A stretch of DNA of 64,000 nucleotides from Rubrimonas cliftonensis (GTDB taxonomy: Bacteria > Pseudomonadota > Alphaproteobacteria > Rhodobacterales > Rhodobacteraceae): contig NZ_FNQM01000014.1 in NCBI RefSeq assembly GCF_900107585.1, positions 1 to 64,000 on the forward strand, written 5' to 3'. The notes under the pieces are model-generated. The model searched no databases and was not told the origin of the DNA. It saw nothing but the letters and a program-made list of their open reading frames with translations. Made by a program: the position numbers and the translations under genes. This document shows positions 44,091 to 52,512 of the stretch, piece by piece. The number at the start of each line of letters is the position of its first letter. Positions within the stretch are counted from its first letter, which is position 1.

Positions 44091-44118
44091 CCGGAGGGCG
44101 GCTGACGCCGCCTTCCGG
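44091..44118. terminator. Terminator-like hairpin between convergent genes
   Basis: CCGGAGGGCGGC (44091-44102) pairs with GCCGCCTTCCGG (44107-44118) with one G-T wobble and a TGAC loop, then TTAG. It lies between the small secreted-protein gene (plus) and the Hsp20 gene (minus) and probably ends both transcripts. Confidence 0.7.
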
Positions 44119-44136
44119 TTAGGCTTCACGCGCTCG

Positions 44137-44595
44137 TCACGCGGCCTGGCTGTCGATCTGGCGCGGCGCGTTGCGCGCGATCTCGATGCGGCGCGGCTTC
44201 AGCGCCTCGGGCACTTCGCGGACGAGTTCGACATGCAGCATGCCGTTCTCGACGGTCGCGCCGACCGGCTTCACATGCTCGGCGAGCTGGAAGCGGCGCT
44301 CGAATGCGCGCTCCGCGATGCCGCGATGGAGATAGGCGGTCTTTTCCCCCTCCTCGCGCGACTTGCGGCCCGAGATCAGCAGCTGGCCGTCGCGGCTCTC
44401 GACCGAAAGATCGTCCTCCGCGAAGCCCGCCACCGCTATGGTGATGCGGTAGGCGTCCTCCCCGGTCTTCTCGATGTTGTAGGGCGGGTAGCTCTGCGAG
44501 CCGAGGTCGTGGCTCATGGCCGCGTCCAGCATGGCGGCCAGCCGGTCGAAGCCGACGGTGGAGCGGTAGAGCGGGGTCAGGTCGATGGTGCGCAT
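44137..44595 (-). CDS. Small heat-shock protein, Hsp20/IbpA family
   Basis: A 152-residue alpha-crystallin-domain chaperone. The N-end (MRTIDLTPLYRSTVGFDRLAAMLD) is the typical class A start. The alpha-crystallin domain spans about residues 38-130, with YNIEKTGEDAYRITIAVAGF, LSVESRDGQLLISGRK, YLHRGIAERAFERRFQLAEHV and NGMLHVELVREVPE. The usual C-terminal IxI-type motif is only weakly represented by RRIEIA. It holds denatured proteins for refolding. GGAGGATATG supplies its ribosome binding site, and a possible heat-shock-type promoter lies about 100 bp upstream. rpoH is encoded 7 kb away. Confidence 0.95.
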   Translation of the reverse strand: MRTIDLTPLYRSTVGFDRLAAMLDAAMSHDLGSQSYPPYNIEKTGEDAYRITIAVAGFAEDDLSVESRDGQLLISGRKSREEGEKTAYLHRGIAERAFERRFQLAEHVKPVGATVENGMLHVELVREVPEALKPRRIEIARNAPRQIDSQAA

Positions 44596-44697
44596 GGATC
44601 ATATCCTCCAGTGAGCGATACGGTTCCGGACGACGGCGCTCCGGATGGACGCGCCGTGCTCCGATCGCCGACGCCCGTCACGGGCCGCCGGCCATGC

Positions 44698-44727
44698 TTA
44701 GGTGGTTGCGCCGATTTTCCGCGTCAA
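44698..44727 (-). promoter_or_regulatory. Possible promoter of the Hsp20 gene
   Basis: Read on the minus strand, CTTGAC (44722-44727) is followed after 17 bases by CCACCTAA. CTTGAC matches the RpoH -35 consensus of alphaproteobacteria, and CCACCTA is a partial match to its C-rich -10. The spacing is longer than usual for RpoH and closer to sigma-70. Confidence 0.35.
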
Positions 44728-44757
44728 GACCCCGTCGGCGCGGCCGCTCGGGGCGCG

Positions 44758-45552
44758 CTAGGGCCCGACGGTGAACATGGCGCCGTCGGCGCCGATGAGC
44801 TGTTCCATGAGCGGGCCCAGGAACGGCGCCACGTCGACGACCAGAGCCCGACGGCCGCCCGCGCTCCCCTTGTCCGGGTCGCCGCTCTGGGCGGAGACGA
44901 CGGCGACCAGCGTGGCCGAGCCGTCGGCCCCGCGTGCGAAGACCGGGGCGCCCGACGCCCCGAAAGTCACGATGCAGTCCAGCGCGGTGATCGTGCCGGC
45001 GCGGCCGATCACGTCGCACGCTTCGTCGATGCTGGGGGCATGGGGCCGGTTGCGCGCATAGGAGACGATCGTGAGCGGGCGCGACTCGCGCCAGCCGCGC
45101 GTCGGAAAGGGCGGCGCGGCCTCGATCGGCCGGTCCAGCGCCAGCAGCGCCACGTCGGCGGCGATGTTCCGCGCCTCGGCCTTGCCGCTGAAGCGGTAGT
45201 CCGGCGGGATAGCCGCGGCGGAGACGCGGCGGAAGCCCGCGTGCCCGCCGCGCATCAGTCCGGCGACGAACTTGATCTCGGAGAGCGGCGTCGGCGCCTT
45301 GGTGCGCGGGTTGAACAGGCAATGGGCCGCGGTGGCGACGATCCGCTCGCTGATCAGCGTGCCCGTGCAGAACCGCGAGCCGGCGATGTTGACGCGGCCC
45401 ACGCCGAGCCAGGCCGGCGCCTCCTCCGTCGTCATCAGGCGCCGCGTGTCCGCCGACGAGACGCCGCCGAAGGCGGCGAACGCCGCCGCCGCCGCCAGCA
45501 CGGCGGCCAGACGCCGAGCGCGCGTCGCGCCTTTCAGCGTTGCAGCCTGCAT
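44758..45552 (-). CDS. Secreted trypsin-like serine protease
   Basis: A 264-residue exported S1-type protease. A signal peptide spans about residues 10-34. The catalytic triad is H77 in IVATAAHC, D133 in ADVALLALD and S200 in GASGAPVF. Cys pairs at C62/C78 and C179/C193 match trypsin-fold disulphides. GASGAP in place of GDSGGP is the form seen in bacterial V8-like and glutamyl-endopeptidase-like enzymes. Its specificity is unknown. It lies 37 bp downstream of glcF but is probably separately expressed. Confidence 0.9.
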   Translation of the reverse strand: MQAATLKGATRARRLAAVLAAAAAFAAFGGVSSADTRRLMTTEEAPAWLGVGRVNIAGSRFCTGTLISERIVATAAHCLFNPRTKAPTPLSEIKFVAGLMRGGHAGFRRVSAAAIPPDYRFSGKAEARNIAADVALLALDRPIEAAPPFPTRGWRESRPLTIVSYARNRPHAPSIDEACDVIGRAGTITALDCIVTFGASGAPVFARGADGSATLVAVVSAQSGDPDKGSAGGRRALVVDVAPFLGPLMEQLIGADGAMFTVGP

Positions 45553-45589
45553 CGTCCCTTCTCCCCCGCCGCGCCGCGCCGCCGGCGTC

Positions 45590-46888
45590 CTACAGTCCCG
45601 CAGCCGTCAACTTGGCGGGTTTCGGTCCACCGGTCGCCCAGTCCAGGAGTTCGACGGTATGGACGACGGGAGCGATTCGCGTCGAGGCGATCTGCGCGAT
45701 GCAGCCGATGTTTCCCGCGGCGATCACCTGCGGCGCGGTCGCCGCGAGATTTGCCGCCTTCCGCTCCTTGAGCTGCGCCGCGATCTCGGGCTGCGTGAGG
45801 TTGTAGGTGCCGGCCGAGCCGCAGCAGAGATGGCTCTCGGCGGGCTCCACCACCTCGAAGCCCGCGGACTTCAGCAGGGTCTTGGGGTGCGCCCTGATCT
45901 TCTGCCCATGCTGGAGCGAGCAGGCGGCGTGATAGGCGACGCGCAGCGCGGGGGCCTTGTCGGGCGCGGAGAGCTCCAGCGCGACCATCACCTCGGATAT
46001 GTCGCGGGTGATGGCGGAGACCCGCGCGGCGTCGCCCGCAAGCCCGGCTTCGGTGCGGAACATGTGGCCGTAGTCCTTGACCGTCGTGCCGCAGCCGGAA
46101 GCGTTGATCACCACCGCGTCGAGGCCCGCGCCGTCCATCTCCCGCACCCAGGCGCGGATGTTTCGCGCCGCCGTCGCGTGGGCGAGGCCGGTCTTGCCCA
46201 TGTGGTGGGTGAGCGCGCCGCAGCAGCCCTGGCCCTCGGCCACCACCACCTCCACGCCGTGGCGGGTGAGCAGGCGGATGGTCGCCTCGTTGATGTCGGT
46301 GTCGAGCGCACGCTGCGCGCAGCCGGTCATCAGCGCCATGCGGGCGCGTCGCGGCCCCTGCGCGGGGAACACCTGCGGCCGGTCCATCGGCGAGGGCGGG
46401 GGCAGCGTCGCGGGCGCGAACTCGACCATGGCGCGCAGTTTGCGCGGCAGGAAGCGCGCGAAGGGCTTCGCCGCCCATGCGCCGAGGATGGCGAGCCGGA
46501 AGCGGGTCGGGTAGGGCAGCACCACCGACAGCAGCCAGCGCAGGGCGCGGTCGTCCCACGGGCGGCGATAGGTCTTCTCGATATGCTCGCGGGCGTGGTC
46601 GACGAGGTGCATGTAGTGCACGCCCGAGGGGCAGGTCGTCATGCAGGCGAGGCAGGAGAGGCAGCGGTCGATATGCTTGACCGTCTTCTCGTCGGCGGGC
46701 CGCCCCTGCTCCAGCATCTGCTTGATGAGGTAGATGCGGCCGCGGGGGCTGTCGAGTTCGTCGCCGAGGGTGACGTAGGTCGGGCAGGTCGCCGTGCAGA
46801 AGCCGCAGTGGACGCATTTGCGCAGGATCTGGTTGGAGCGCGCGACCTGCGGATCGGCGAGCTGCGCCTCGGTGAAGGTGGTCTGCAT
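45590..46888 (-). CDS. glcF: Glycolate oxidase iron-sulfur subunit GlcF
   Basis: A 432-residue protein carrying two [4Fe-4S] clusters: C25-x2-C28-x2-C31-x3-C35-P near the N-end and a second CLSCLACMTTCPSG motif near residue 80. Two CCG-type cysteine-rich domains follow (GQGCCGALTHHMG and HLCCGSAGTYNL), as in GlpC and HdrB-like subunits. It passes electrons from the flavin subunits GlcD/GlcE to the quinone pool during glycolate oxidation to glyoxylate. The ATG at 46888 overlaps the TGA of a 33-codon open frame that fills the gap to glcE. Confidence 0.95.
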   Translation of the reverse strand: MQTTFTEAQLADPQVARSNQILRKCVHCGFCTATCPTYVTLGDELDSPRGRIYLIKQMLEQGRPADEKTVKHIDRCLSCLACMTTCPSGVHYMHLVDHAREHIEKTYRRPWDDRALRWLLSVVLPYPTRFRLAILGAWAAKPFARFLPRKLRAMVEFAPATLPPPSPMDRPQVFPAQGPRRARMALMTGCAQRALDTDINEATIRLLTRHGVEVVVAEGQGCCGALTHHMGKTGLAHATAARNIRAWVREMDGAGLDAVVINASGCGTTVKDYGHMFRTEAGLAGDAARVSAITRDISEVMVALELSAPDKAPALRVAYHAACSLQHGQKIRAHPKTLLKSAGFEVVEPAESHLCCGSAGTYNLTQPEIAAQLKERKAANLAATAPQVIAAGNIGCIAQIASTRIAPVVHTVELLDWATGGPKPAKLTAAGL

Positions 46889-46989
46889 CAGGTCTCTCTC
46901 TGGTCGGCGAGGCGCCGTAGCGCGACGCGCGGTTCGATGCGGAGCGGCGGCGACCCGACGAAGCCGAACGGCGCGATGGCGCGGGTCAC
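46888..46989 (-). CDS. 33-codon open frame tiling glcE and glcF
   Basis: Between the glcE stop and glcF start an open frame of 33 codons fits exactly: its GTG overlaps the glcE TGA as GTGA, and its TGA overlaps the glcF ATG as TGATG. The translation (VTRAIAPFGFVGSPPLRIE...) is Arg/Pro-rich with no recognised motif. It may be a coupling peptide that carries ribosomes from glcE to glcF, or simply an open frame allowed by high GC. Confidence that it is a functional product is low. Confidence 0.3.
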   Translation of the reverse strand: MTRAIAPFGFVGSPPLRIEPRVALRRLADQRET

Positions 46990-48134
46990 GGCGCCATGCG
47001 CCCCGGGTTGAGCTTGCCGGCGGGGTCGAACTTCGCGCGCAGGCCCGCCGAGAGCGCCGCGACCGGCGCGGGCTCGGGGTGGAACGGGGCCACCGCGCGG
47101 CGCGTCGCCTGGCCGGCGCGAAAGAGGGTCGCGTGGCCGCCTCGGCGCGAGACCTCAGCGCGGATCGCGGCCGCGCCGGCGTCGCCGTCCTCCGGCGTCA
47201 GCAACCAGACGAGCCCGCCGCCCCAGTCGTAGAGCGCATCCTGCGCCGCGCCGGCCTCGCGCAGCGCCGCCACAGCCTTCGGCCCGTCTGACGGCCTGAG
47301 CGAGAGCCGCCAGACCGCGCCCTGCGCGCCGGCCAGCGGCGTCGCGTCGCGCACCGCGGCCCAGCGCGCGGGGTCGTCCATGACGATCTCCGCCTCGCCG
47401 AACGCCGCCAGCGCCTTGCGCAGCTCCGCCGCCCGGTAGGCGACCGACGCCTCGAACCCCTCGATGCGCGCCAGCGTCTCGCCGGCGGCGTGGGCGGCGC
47501 CGGTCACGTCGAAGGGGCTGCCGAGCGCCATCGACAGCGCTGCGATGGCGCGCGCTTCGTCCAGACCTCGCAGCACCAGCGTCGCGGAGGTCTCGGGGAT
47601 CGGCTGGAGCTTGAAGGCGACCTCGGTGAGCAGGCCCAGCACGCCATAGGCGCCGCACATCAGCTTCACGAGATCGTAGCCGGTGACGTTCTTCATCACC
47701 CGGCCGCCGTTCTTCAGCACCGTGCCGCGCCCGTCCACCAGCCGCACGCCGATCAGGCTGTCGCGGCAGGCGCCGGCCTGGATGCGGCGCGGGCCGGAGG
47801 CGTTGGTCGCGGCGACGCCGCCGAGCGTGAGCGGGCCGTCGGAGCCCAGCAGCGGGCGCGGATCCATCGGCTCGAAGGGCAGGCGCTGGCCTTCCGCCGC
47901 AAGCATCGCCTCGATCGCGTCGAGCCGGGCGCCGGCGCCGGCCACCAGTGTCAGCGCCTGCGGCTCGTAGAGCGTCACCGCGTCCAGCCGCAGCGTCGAG
48001 AGCGGCGCCGCCTCGACGGGACGGCCGAGCGCCAGCCGCGCGCCGCCGCCGACGATCTCGAACGGGCCGCCGTCGCGGACGGCCTCGGCGGCCTCGGCCT
48101 CGGAAGCCGGCGCCAGCGCCTCGGCGAGGCTCAC
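46986..48134 (-). CDS. glcE: Glycolate oxidase FAD-binding subunit GlcE
   Basis: A 382-residue member of the FAD-linked oxidase (vanillyl-alcohol oxidase-type) fold. It starts with GTG at 48134, 31 bp after glcD. The FAD-binding PP-loop is represented by FEIVGGGARLALGRP, LTLVAGAGARLDAIEAML and GGVAATNASGPRRIQAGACRDSLIGVRLVDGRG, with VMKNVTGYDLVKLMCGAYGVLGLLTEVAFKL typical of GlcE. It is shorter than GlcD and works with it as the flavin part of the membrane-associated glycolate dehydrogenase. FAEPFD-PxGKLNPGR at the C-end is conserved. Confidence 0.94.
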   Translation of the reverse strand: MSLAEALAPASEAEAAEAVRDGGPFEIVGGGARLALGRPVEAAPLSTLRLDAVTLYEPQALTLVAGAGARLDAIEAMLAAEGQRLPFEPMDPRPLLGSDGPLTLGGVAATNASGPRRIQAGACRDSLIGVRLVDGRGTVLKNGGRVMKNVTGYDLVKLMCGAYGVLGLLTEVAFKLQPIPETSATLVLRGLDEARAIAALSMALGSPFDVTGAAHAAGETLARIEGFEASVAYRAAELRKALAAFGEAEIVMDDPARWAAVRDATPLAGAQGAVWRLSLRPSDGPKAVAALREAGAAQDALYDWGGGLVWLLTPEDGDAGAAAIRAEVSRRGGHATLFRAGQATRRAVAPFHPEPAPVAALSAGLRAKFDPAGKLNPGRMAP

Positions 48135-48165
48135 GCCGACAGCCCGCGACGGGTGGCCGCGACCG

Positions 48166-49608
48166 TCATTCCGCCGCCATGCGGTGGCCTTCCACCGTCG
48201 CCAGCGGAAAGACCTTGCCGGGGTTGAGCAGCCATTTCGGGTCGAACACGTCCTTCACCGCCATCTGGGCGGTCATGTCGTCGGCGGTGAACTGGGCGGT
48301 CATCAGCTCGCGCTTCTCCACGCCCACGCCATGCTCGCCGGTGAGGCAGCCGCCGACCTCGACGCAGAGGCGCAGGATGTCGGCGCCGAACGCCTCGCAT
48401 TTCTCCAGGTCGCCGGGCTTGTTGGCGTCGAACATGATCAGCGGGTGCATGTTGCCGTCGCCGGCGTGGAAGATGTTGGCGACGCCGAGCCCGTACTGCG
48501 CGCTCAGCGCCTCGATGCGCGACAGCACTTCCGGCAGCGCGCCGACCGGGATCGTGCCGTCGAGGCACATGTAGTCCGAAATCTGGCCCATGGCCCCGAA
48601 GGCGGACTTGCGGCCGAGCCAGATCGCCGCGGCCTCCTCGGGCGTCGCGGCCTCGCGCACGGCGAGCGGGGCGTGACCCGCGGCGATGGCCCTGATGCGG
48701 GCGAGCTGGTCGTCGATCTCGGCCGGGCTGCCCTCGACCTCAACGATGAGCAAAGCGCCGGCGTTCAGCGGATAGCCGGCCTGCGCGAACTCCTCGCAGA
48801 CACGGATCGCCGGGCCGTCCATGAACTCCAGCGCCACGGGGATGACGCCGGCGCGGATGATGTCCGCCACGCAGGCGCCGGCCACCGCGCTGGTCTCGAA
48901 ACCGAACAGGATGGGGCGGGCCCCCTCGGGCGCGGCGAGGATGCGCAGGGTCGCCTCCGTCACCACGCCGAGCTGGCCCTCCGAGCCGCAGATCACGCCC
49001 AGCAGGTCGAGGCCGGGCGCGTCGAGATGGGCGCCGCCGATCTCCATCACCTCGCCTTGCATCGTGACGAAGGTGACGCCGAGCAGGTTGTTGGTGGTGA
49101 CGCCGTATTTCAGGCAATGCGCGCCGCCGGAGTTCATGGCGATGTTGCCGGCGATGGCGCAGGCGAGCTGCGAGGAGGGGTCTGGCGCGTAGAAGAAGCC
49201 GTCGCTCTGCACGGCCTGCGTCACGGAGATGTTGGTGACGCCGGTCTGCACGCGGATCACGCGGTCCTCAAGGCTCGTCTCCAGCACGCGGTTGAGCCGC
49301 GCGACGCCGAGGATCACGCTGTCGGCGGTGGGCAGCGCGCCGCCTGCGAGCGAGGTGCCCGAGCCGCGCGGCACGACGGGCACACCCTCCTCCCAGCAGA
49401 CGCGCAGGGCGCTCGCGACCTCCGCGGTCGAGCGCGGCAGCACCACGGCGAGCGGCGGGCAGCGATAGGCCGAAAGCGCGTCGCACTCGTAGGCGACCAG
49501 TTCCTCCGACGCGTCGATCACGGCGTCTTCGGGCAGCACGGCGCGCAACCGCGCCGCGACGGCGCTGCGGCGCGCGAGGATGTCGGGGTCCGGGGTCGGC
49601 ATGCGCAT
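48166..49608 (-). CDS. glcD: Glycolate oxidase catalytic subunit GlcD
   Basis: A 480-residue FAD-binding dehydrogenase. The ATG at 49608 is chosen because GGGAG lies about eight bases upstream; an in-frame TTG at 49623 is less likely. Family motifs are VPRGSGTSLAGGALPTADSVILG, the FAD-binding GNIAMNSGGAHCLKYGVTTNNLLG, FHAGDGNMHPLIMFD with the metal/substrate His, and the C-terminal CLTGEHGVGVEKRELM plus FDPKWLLNPGKVFP. It oxidises glycolate to glyoxylate. It heads glcD-glcE-glcF and is divergent from a PAS histidine kinase. Confidence 0.95.
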   Translation of the reverse strand: MRMPTPDPDILARRSAVAARLRAVLPEDAVIDASEELVAYECDALSAYRCPPLAVVLPRSTAEVASALRVCWEEGVPVVPRGSGTSLAGGALPTADSVILGVARLNRVLETSLEDRVIRVQTGVTNISVTQAVQSDGFFYAPDPSSQLACAIAGNIAMNSGGAHCLKYGVTTNNLLGVTFVTMQGEVMEIGGAHLDAPGLDLLGVICGSEGQLGVVTEATLRILAAPEGARPILFGFETSAVAGACVADIIRAGVIPVALEFMDGPAIRVCEEFAQAGYPLNAGALLIVEVEGSPAEIDDQLARIRAIAAGHAPLAVREAATPEEAAAIWLGRKSAFGAMGQISDYMCLDGTIPVGALPEVLSRIEALSAQYGLGVANIFHAGDGNMHPLIMFDANKPGDLEKCEAFGADILRLCVEVGGCLTGEHGVGVEKRELMTAQFTADDMTAQMAVKDVFDPKWLLNPGKVFPLATVEGHRMAAE

Positions 49609-49781
49609 CGGCTGGGCTCCCAAGGCGGTCTTCCGCGAGCATCATAGCGCTTCATCCGCGTCACGCCATGGCGGCGGCGTGGTCCTCCGAAGCAATTCAA
49701 TAATCTGTGTCTTTCGAAGTAAACGGGCGCACCGCTAACACTCTGTTGAACACCCAACACTAGAGTTTTCGGGATATTTTG

Positions 49782-51374
49782 ATGCGGGAGGCGGCTTTGA
49801 AACAGCCCTATTCAGCGGTGCTGATCGCCGAAACTGCAGCCGAGGGCCTGCTCGTGCTGCGTGAGGATGGAGGCCGCACCCTCAGCGCCGTGTGGTGCAA
49901 CCGCGCCTTCGAGCGCGAGAGCGGCATGTCGCTCGACGAACTGCGCGCCGCGCGGCTGACGCCTCTCGATGGCGCCGAGGCCCCGGCGGGCCGGCGCGTC
50001 CGCGAGGCCGCCCTCCAGGCGCGCGAGGAGACCGAGGCGCTGCGCCTCGTCCTGTCGAGGCTGGAGGCTTCGGGTGACATGGAGGCGCACTGGCTGGCGG
50101 TGGCAAGCGACCCGTGTCCGCCGGGCGCGTCCGACGCCGAGCGCGCCGAGCGGGTCGCCGCGGCCGTGCGCACGCTCGCAGGCCACCAGGCCGATCGGCA
50201 GCGGCTGGACTGCATCGGTCACCTGATCGAGAACGCGCAGGATCTCATCACCATCACGGATCTGGATTTCCGGGTCATCTGGGCCAACGACGCCTTTGTG
50301 CGTCGCTCGGGGTATGCGCTGGGGGACGTCGTCGGACGGTCGCACTGCGAACTTCTAGACAAGACGGGACAGAGCTTCACGGGACCGCAGGCCGCGATCA
50401 AGGCGTTGATCTCGGGCGCCTATCGGCAGAACGAGACGCGCAACAGGGCGCGTGACGGGGAGATCTACTACGCCGACACCCGCATCACCGTGCAGCGCGA
50501 CGCCGACGGAAGGCCGGTCCGCCTTCTCCTCATCGAGCGCGACATTACCGAGACAAGGGCGCTGCGCGAGAAGCTGCGCGCCGAGCGGGACGACCTGGAG
50601 CGCCGCGTCGCCGAGCGCACCGCGATCATCGCCCGCCAGAGCGACGCGCTCGCCGCGGCGCTGAAGCGCCAGCAGGAGGTGAACGAACAGCAGTTCGAGT
50701 TCGTCCGGATGGCCAGCCACGAGATTCGCACGCCGATGAGCATCATCAGCCTCGCCGCCCGGCGCGCGCGCAGGGCGCTGAAGGCGGGCGATGCGGTCGA
50801 CCACGAGCGACGGATGCAGATGATCGACGAAGCGCTCGCGCGGCTCGGCATGCTCATTGACAGCACCCTGCAGATCGCGAGGGCGGAGGCGGGCCATTTC
50901 GACTGCCGGCCCGAGCCGATGGACTTCGCGGCATTTCTGCGCGCCGCCGTCCACAGCGCTTCGGAGGGTTCCGAATCGCACGCTTTCGTTCTGGATGCGG
51001 ACGGCGTCGACGAAGCCTGGATCGACGGCGACGCCGCCCGACTCGCCCATGTGTTCGACAACCTGTTCGGCAACGCAAGGAAGTACTCGCCCGCCGCCGA
51101 CCGCGTGGACGTGGCGCTGCGCCGCGAAGGCGACCGGCTGCGGGTCGACGTGCGCGACTACGGCCTCGGCATCGGCGCCGAGGATCTGTCGAAGCTGTTC
51201 AGGCGCTACTTCCGCGCTGCGACGGCGACGGGCATCGCCGGCGCCGGCATCGGACTGTCGCTCGCCCATGATCTCGTCACGGCCCATGGCGGATCGCTCT
51301 CCGTGCGAAGCGTCGAGGGCGAGGGATCGACCTTCACGGTGGACCTGCCTCTGCGCTCCTCCCCGCAGCGGTGA
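49782..51374 (+). CDS. PAS-domain sensor histidine kinase
   Basis: A 530-residue cytosolic sensor kinase with no membrane segment. The ATG at 49782 is chosen; a TTG lies directly before it. Residues 10-60 and 95-140 form a divergent first sensor region with a PAS-like start (LIAETAAEGLLVLREDGG). Residues 147-258 are a PAS domain (DLITITDLDFRVIWANDAFV ... YYADTRITVQRD ... LIERDITETR). A coiled coil links to the HisKA box (FVRMASHEIRTPMS, H313) and a HATPase domain with N-box NLFGNARKYS, G1 DYGLGI and G2 GAGIGLSLAH. No response regulator is adjacent. It is divergent from glcD. Confidence 0.93.
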   Translation: MREAALKQPYSAVLIAETAAEGLLVLREDGGRTLSAVWCNRAFERESGMSLDELRAARLTPLDGAEAPAGRRVREAALQAREETEALRLVLSRLEASGDMEAHWLAVASDPCPPGASDAERAERVAAAVRTLAGHQADRQRLDCIGHLIENAQDLITITDLDFRVIWANDAFVRRSGYALGDVVGRSHCELLDKTGQSFTGPQAAIKALISGAYRQNETRNRARDGEIYYADTRITVQRDADGRPVRLLLIERDITETRALREKLRAERDDLERRVAERTAIIARQSDALAAALKRQQEVNEQQFEFVRMASHEIRTPMSIISLAARRARRALKAGDAVDHERRMQMIDEALARLGMLIDSTLQIARAEAGHFDCRPEPMDFAAFLRAAVHSASEGSESHAFVLDADGVDEAWIDGDAARLAHVFDNLFGNARKYSPAADRVDVALRREGDRLRVDVRDYGLGIGAEDLSKLFRRYFRAATATGIAGAGIGLSLAHDLVTAHGGSLSVRSVEGEGSTFTVDLPLRSSPQR

Positions 51375-51476
51375 GCCGGGCGCCGGCCGACATGGGCGCG
51401 GCCCGAGACGCGGCCGTGAGGGTGGGCCCGCGCAAACGTCGCCATCGGACGCGCGCGCGGCGCTTCAGGGCGGGGG

Positions 51477-51508
51477 GCGGAGCGGCGCCGACCTCGGCGC
51501 CGCTCCGC
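51477..51508. terminator. Strong hairpin between kinase and rpoH
   Basis: GCGGAGCGGCGCCGA (51477-51491) and TCGGCGCCGCTCCGC (51494-51508) form a perfect 15-pair inverted repeat with two central bases. It lies between the convergent histidine kinase and rpoH genes. It lacks a T-run but is the strongest stem noted between genes here. Confidence 0.75.
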
Positions 51509-51525
51509 GCCACCGTGCGCCGGCG

Positions 51526-52425
51526 TCATTCGACCGGCTGCAGCAACCCTTTTTCGGCGGCGAGTTCGCGCATCCTGTTCTGGAGCTTCTCGAAGGCGCG
51601 GCTCTCGATCTGGCGGATGCGCTCGCGGCTGACGTTGTAGACCTCGCTGAGCTGCTCCAGCGTCACCGGCTCGTCCTTCAGCTTGCGCTCGGTGAGGATG
51701 TGGCGCTCGCGTTCGTTGAGCGCGCCCATGGCGCTGATCAGCAGGTCGCGCCGCTGGTCGAGCTCCTGCCTTTCGGCGAAACGGGTGGCCTGGTCGGCGT
51801 CGTCGTCGGTCAACCAGTCCTGCCACTCCGCCGCGCCCTCGCCCTCGGCGGAGACCGGGGCGTTGAGGGACGCGTCGCCGCCGCCGCCCAGACGCCGGTT
51901 CATCGACACGACCTCGTCGACGGTCACGCCGAGATCGGTCGCGATGCGCTCGACGTTCTCGGGCCGCAGGTCGCCCTCCTCGAGCGCGCCGATCCGGTTC
52001 TTGGCCTTGCGCAGGTTGAAGAACAGCTTCTTCTGCGCCGCCGTGGTGCCCATCTTCACGAGGCTCCACGATCGCAGGATGTATTCCTGGATTGCGGCGC
52101 GGATCCACCACATCGCATAGGTCGCCAGCCTGAAGCCCTTTTCGGGGTCGAAGCGCTTCACCGCCTGCATCAGGCCCACATTCGCCTCGGAGATCACCTC
52201 CGCCGTCGGCAGGCCGTAGCCGCGATAGCCCATGGCGATCTTGGCGGCGAGGCGCAGGTGCGACGTCACCATCCTGTGCGCCGCCTCGCTGTCGCCGTGG
52301 TCGGCCCATGCCTTGGCGAGCATGTATTCTTCCTGCGGCTCCAGCATCGGAAACTTGCGGATCTCGGAGAGATACCGGCTCAGCCCCTGTTCCGGCGACG
52401 GGGCCGGAAGATTCGCGTAAGTCAT
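51526..52425 (-). CDS. rpoH: Heat-shock sigma factor RpoH (sigma-32)
   Basis: A 299-residue group 3 sigma factor that directs RNA polymerase to heat-shock promoters. Region 1.2/2.1 begins LSRYLSEIRKFPMLEPQEEYMLAKAW. Region 2.2-2.4 holds LPTAEVISEANVGLMQAVKRFDPEKGFRLATYAMWWIRAAIQEYI. The RpoH box QKKLFFNLRKAKN is present and decides the call. Region 4.2 ends with LEQLSEVYNVSRERIRQIESRAFEKLQNRM. The start ATG at 52425 is preceded by GGAGGGG. The RluA-type gene lies upstream on the same strand. Confidence 0.97.
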   Translation of the reverse strand: MTYANLPAPSPEQGLSRYLSEIRKFPMLEPQEEYMLAKAWADHGDSEAAHRMVTSHLRLAAKIAMGYRGYGLPTAEVISEANVGLMQAVKRFDPEKGFRLATYAMWWIRAAIQEYILRSWSLVKMGTTAAQKKLFFNLRKAKNRIGALEEGDLRPENVERIATDLGVTVDEVVSMNRRLGGGGDASLNAPVSAEGEGAAEWQDWLTDDDADQATRFAERQELDQRRDLLISAMGALNERERHILTERKLKDEPVTLEQLSEVYNVSRERIRQIESRAFEKLQNRMRELAAEKGLLQPVE

Positions 52426-52512
52426 GGTCCCCTCCGAGCGTCTCGCGCGATCGCGTTCCGATCACAACGTCAATCCGTCAGTTATGAACGCGCCATTAAC
52501 GCGGCAAGGCCG

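Noticed and set aside
48184-49647. A 487-residue plus-strand frame opposite glcD
   Set aside because: Shadow frame; glcD on the minus strand has the full set of conserved motifs.
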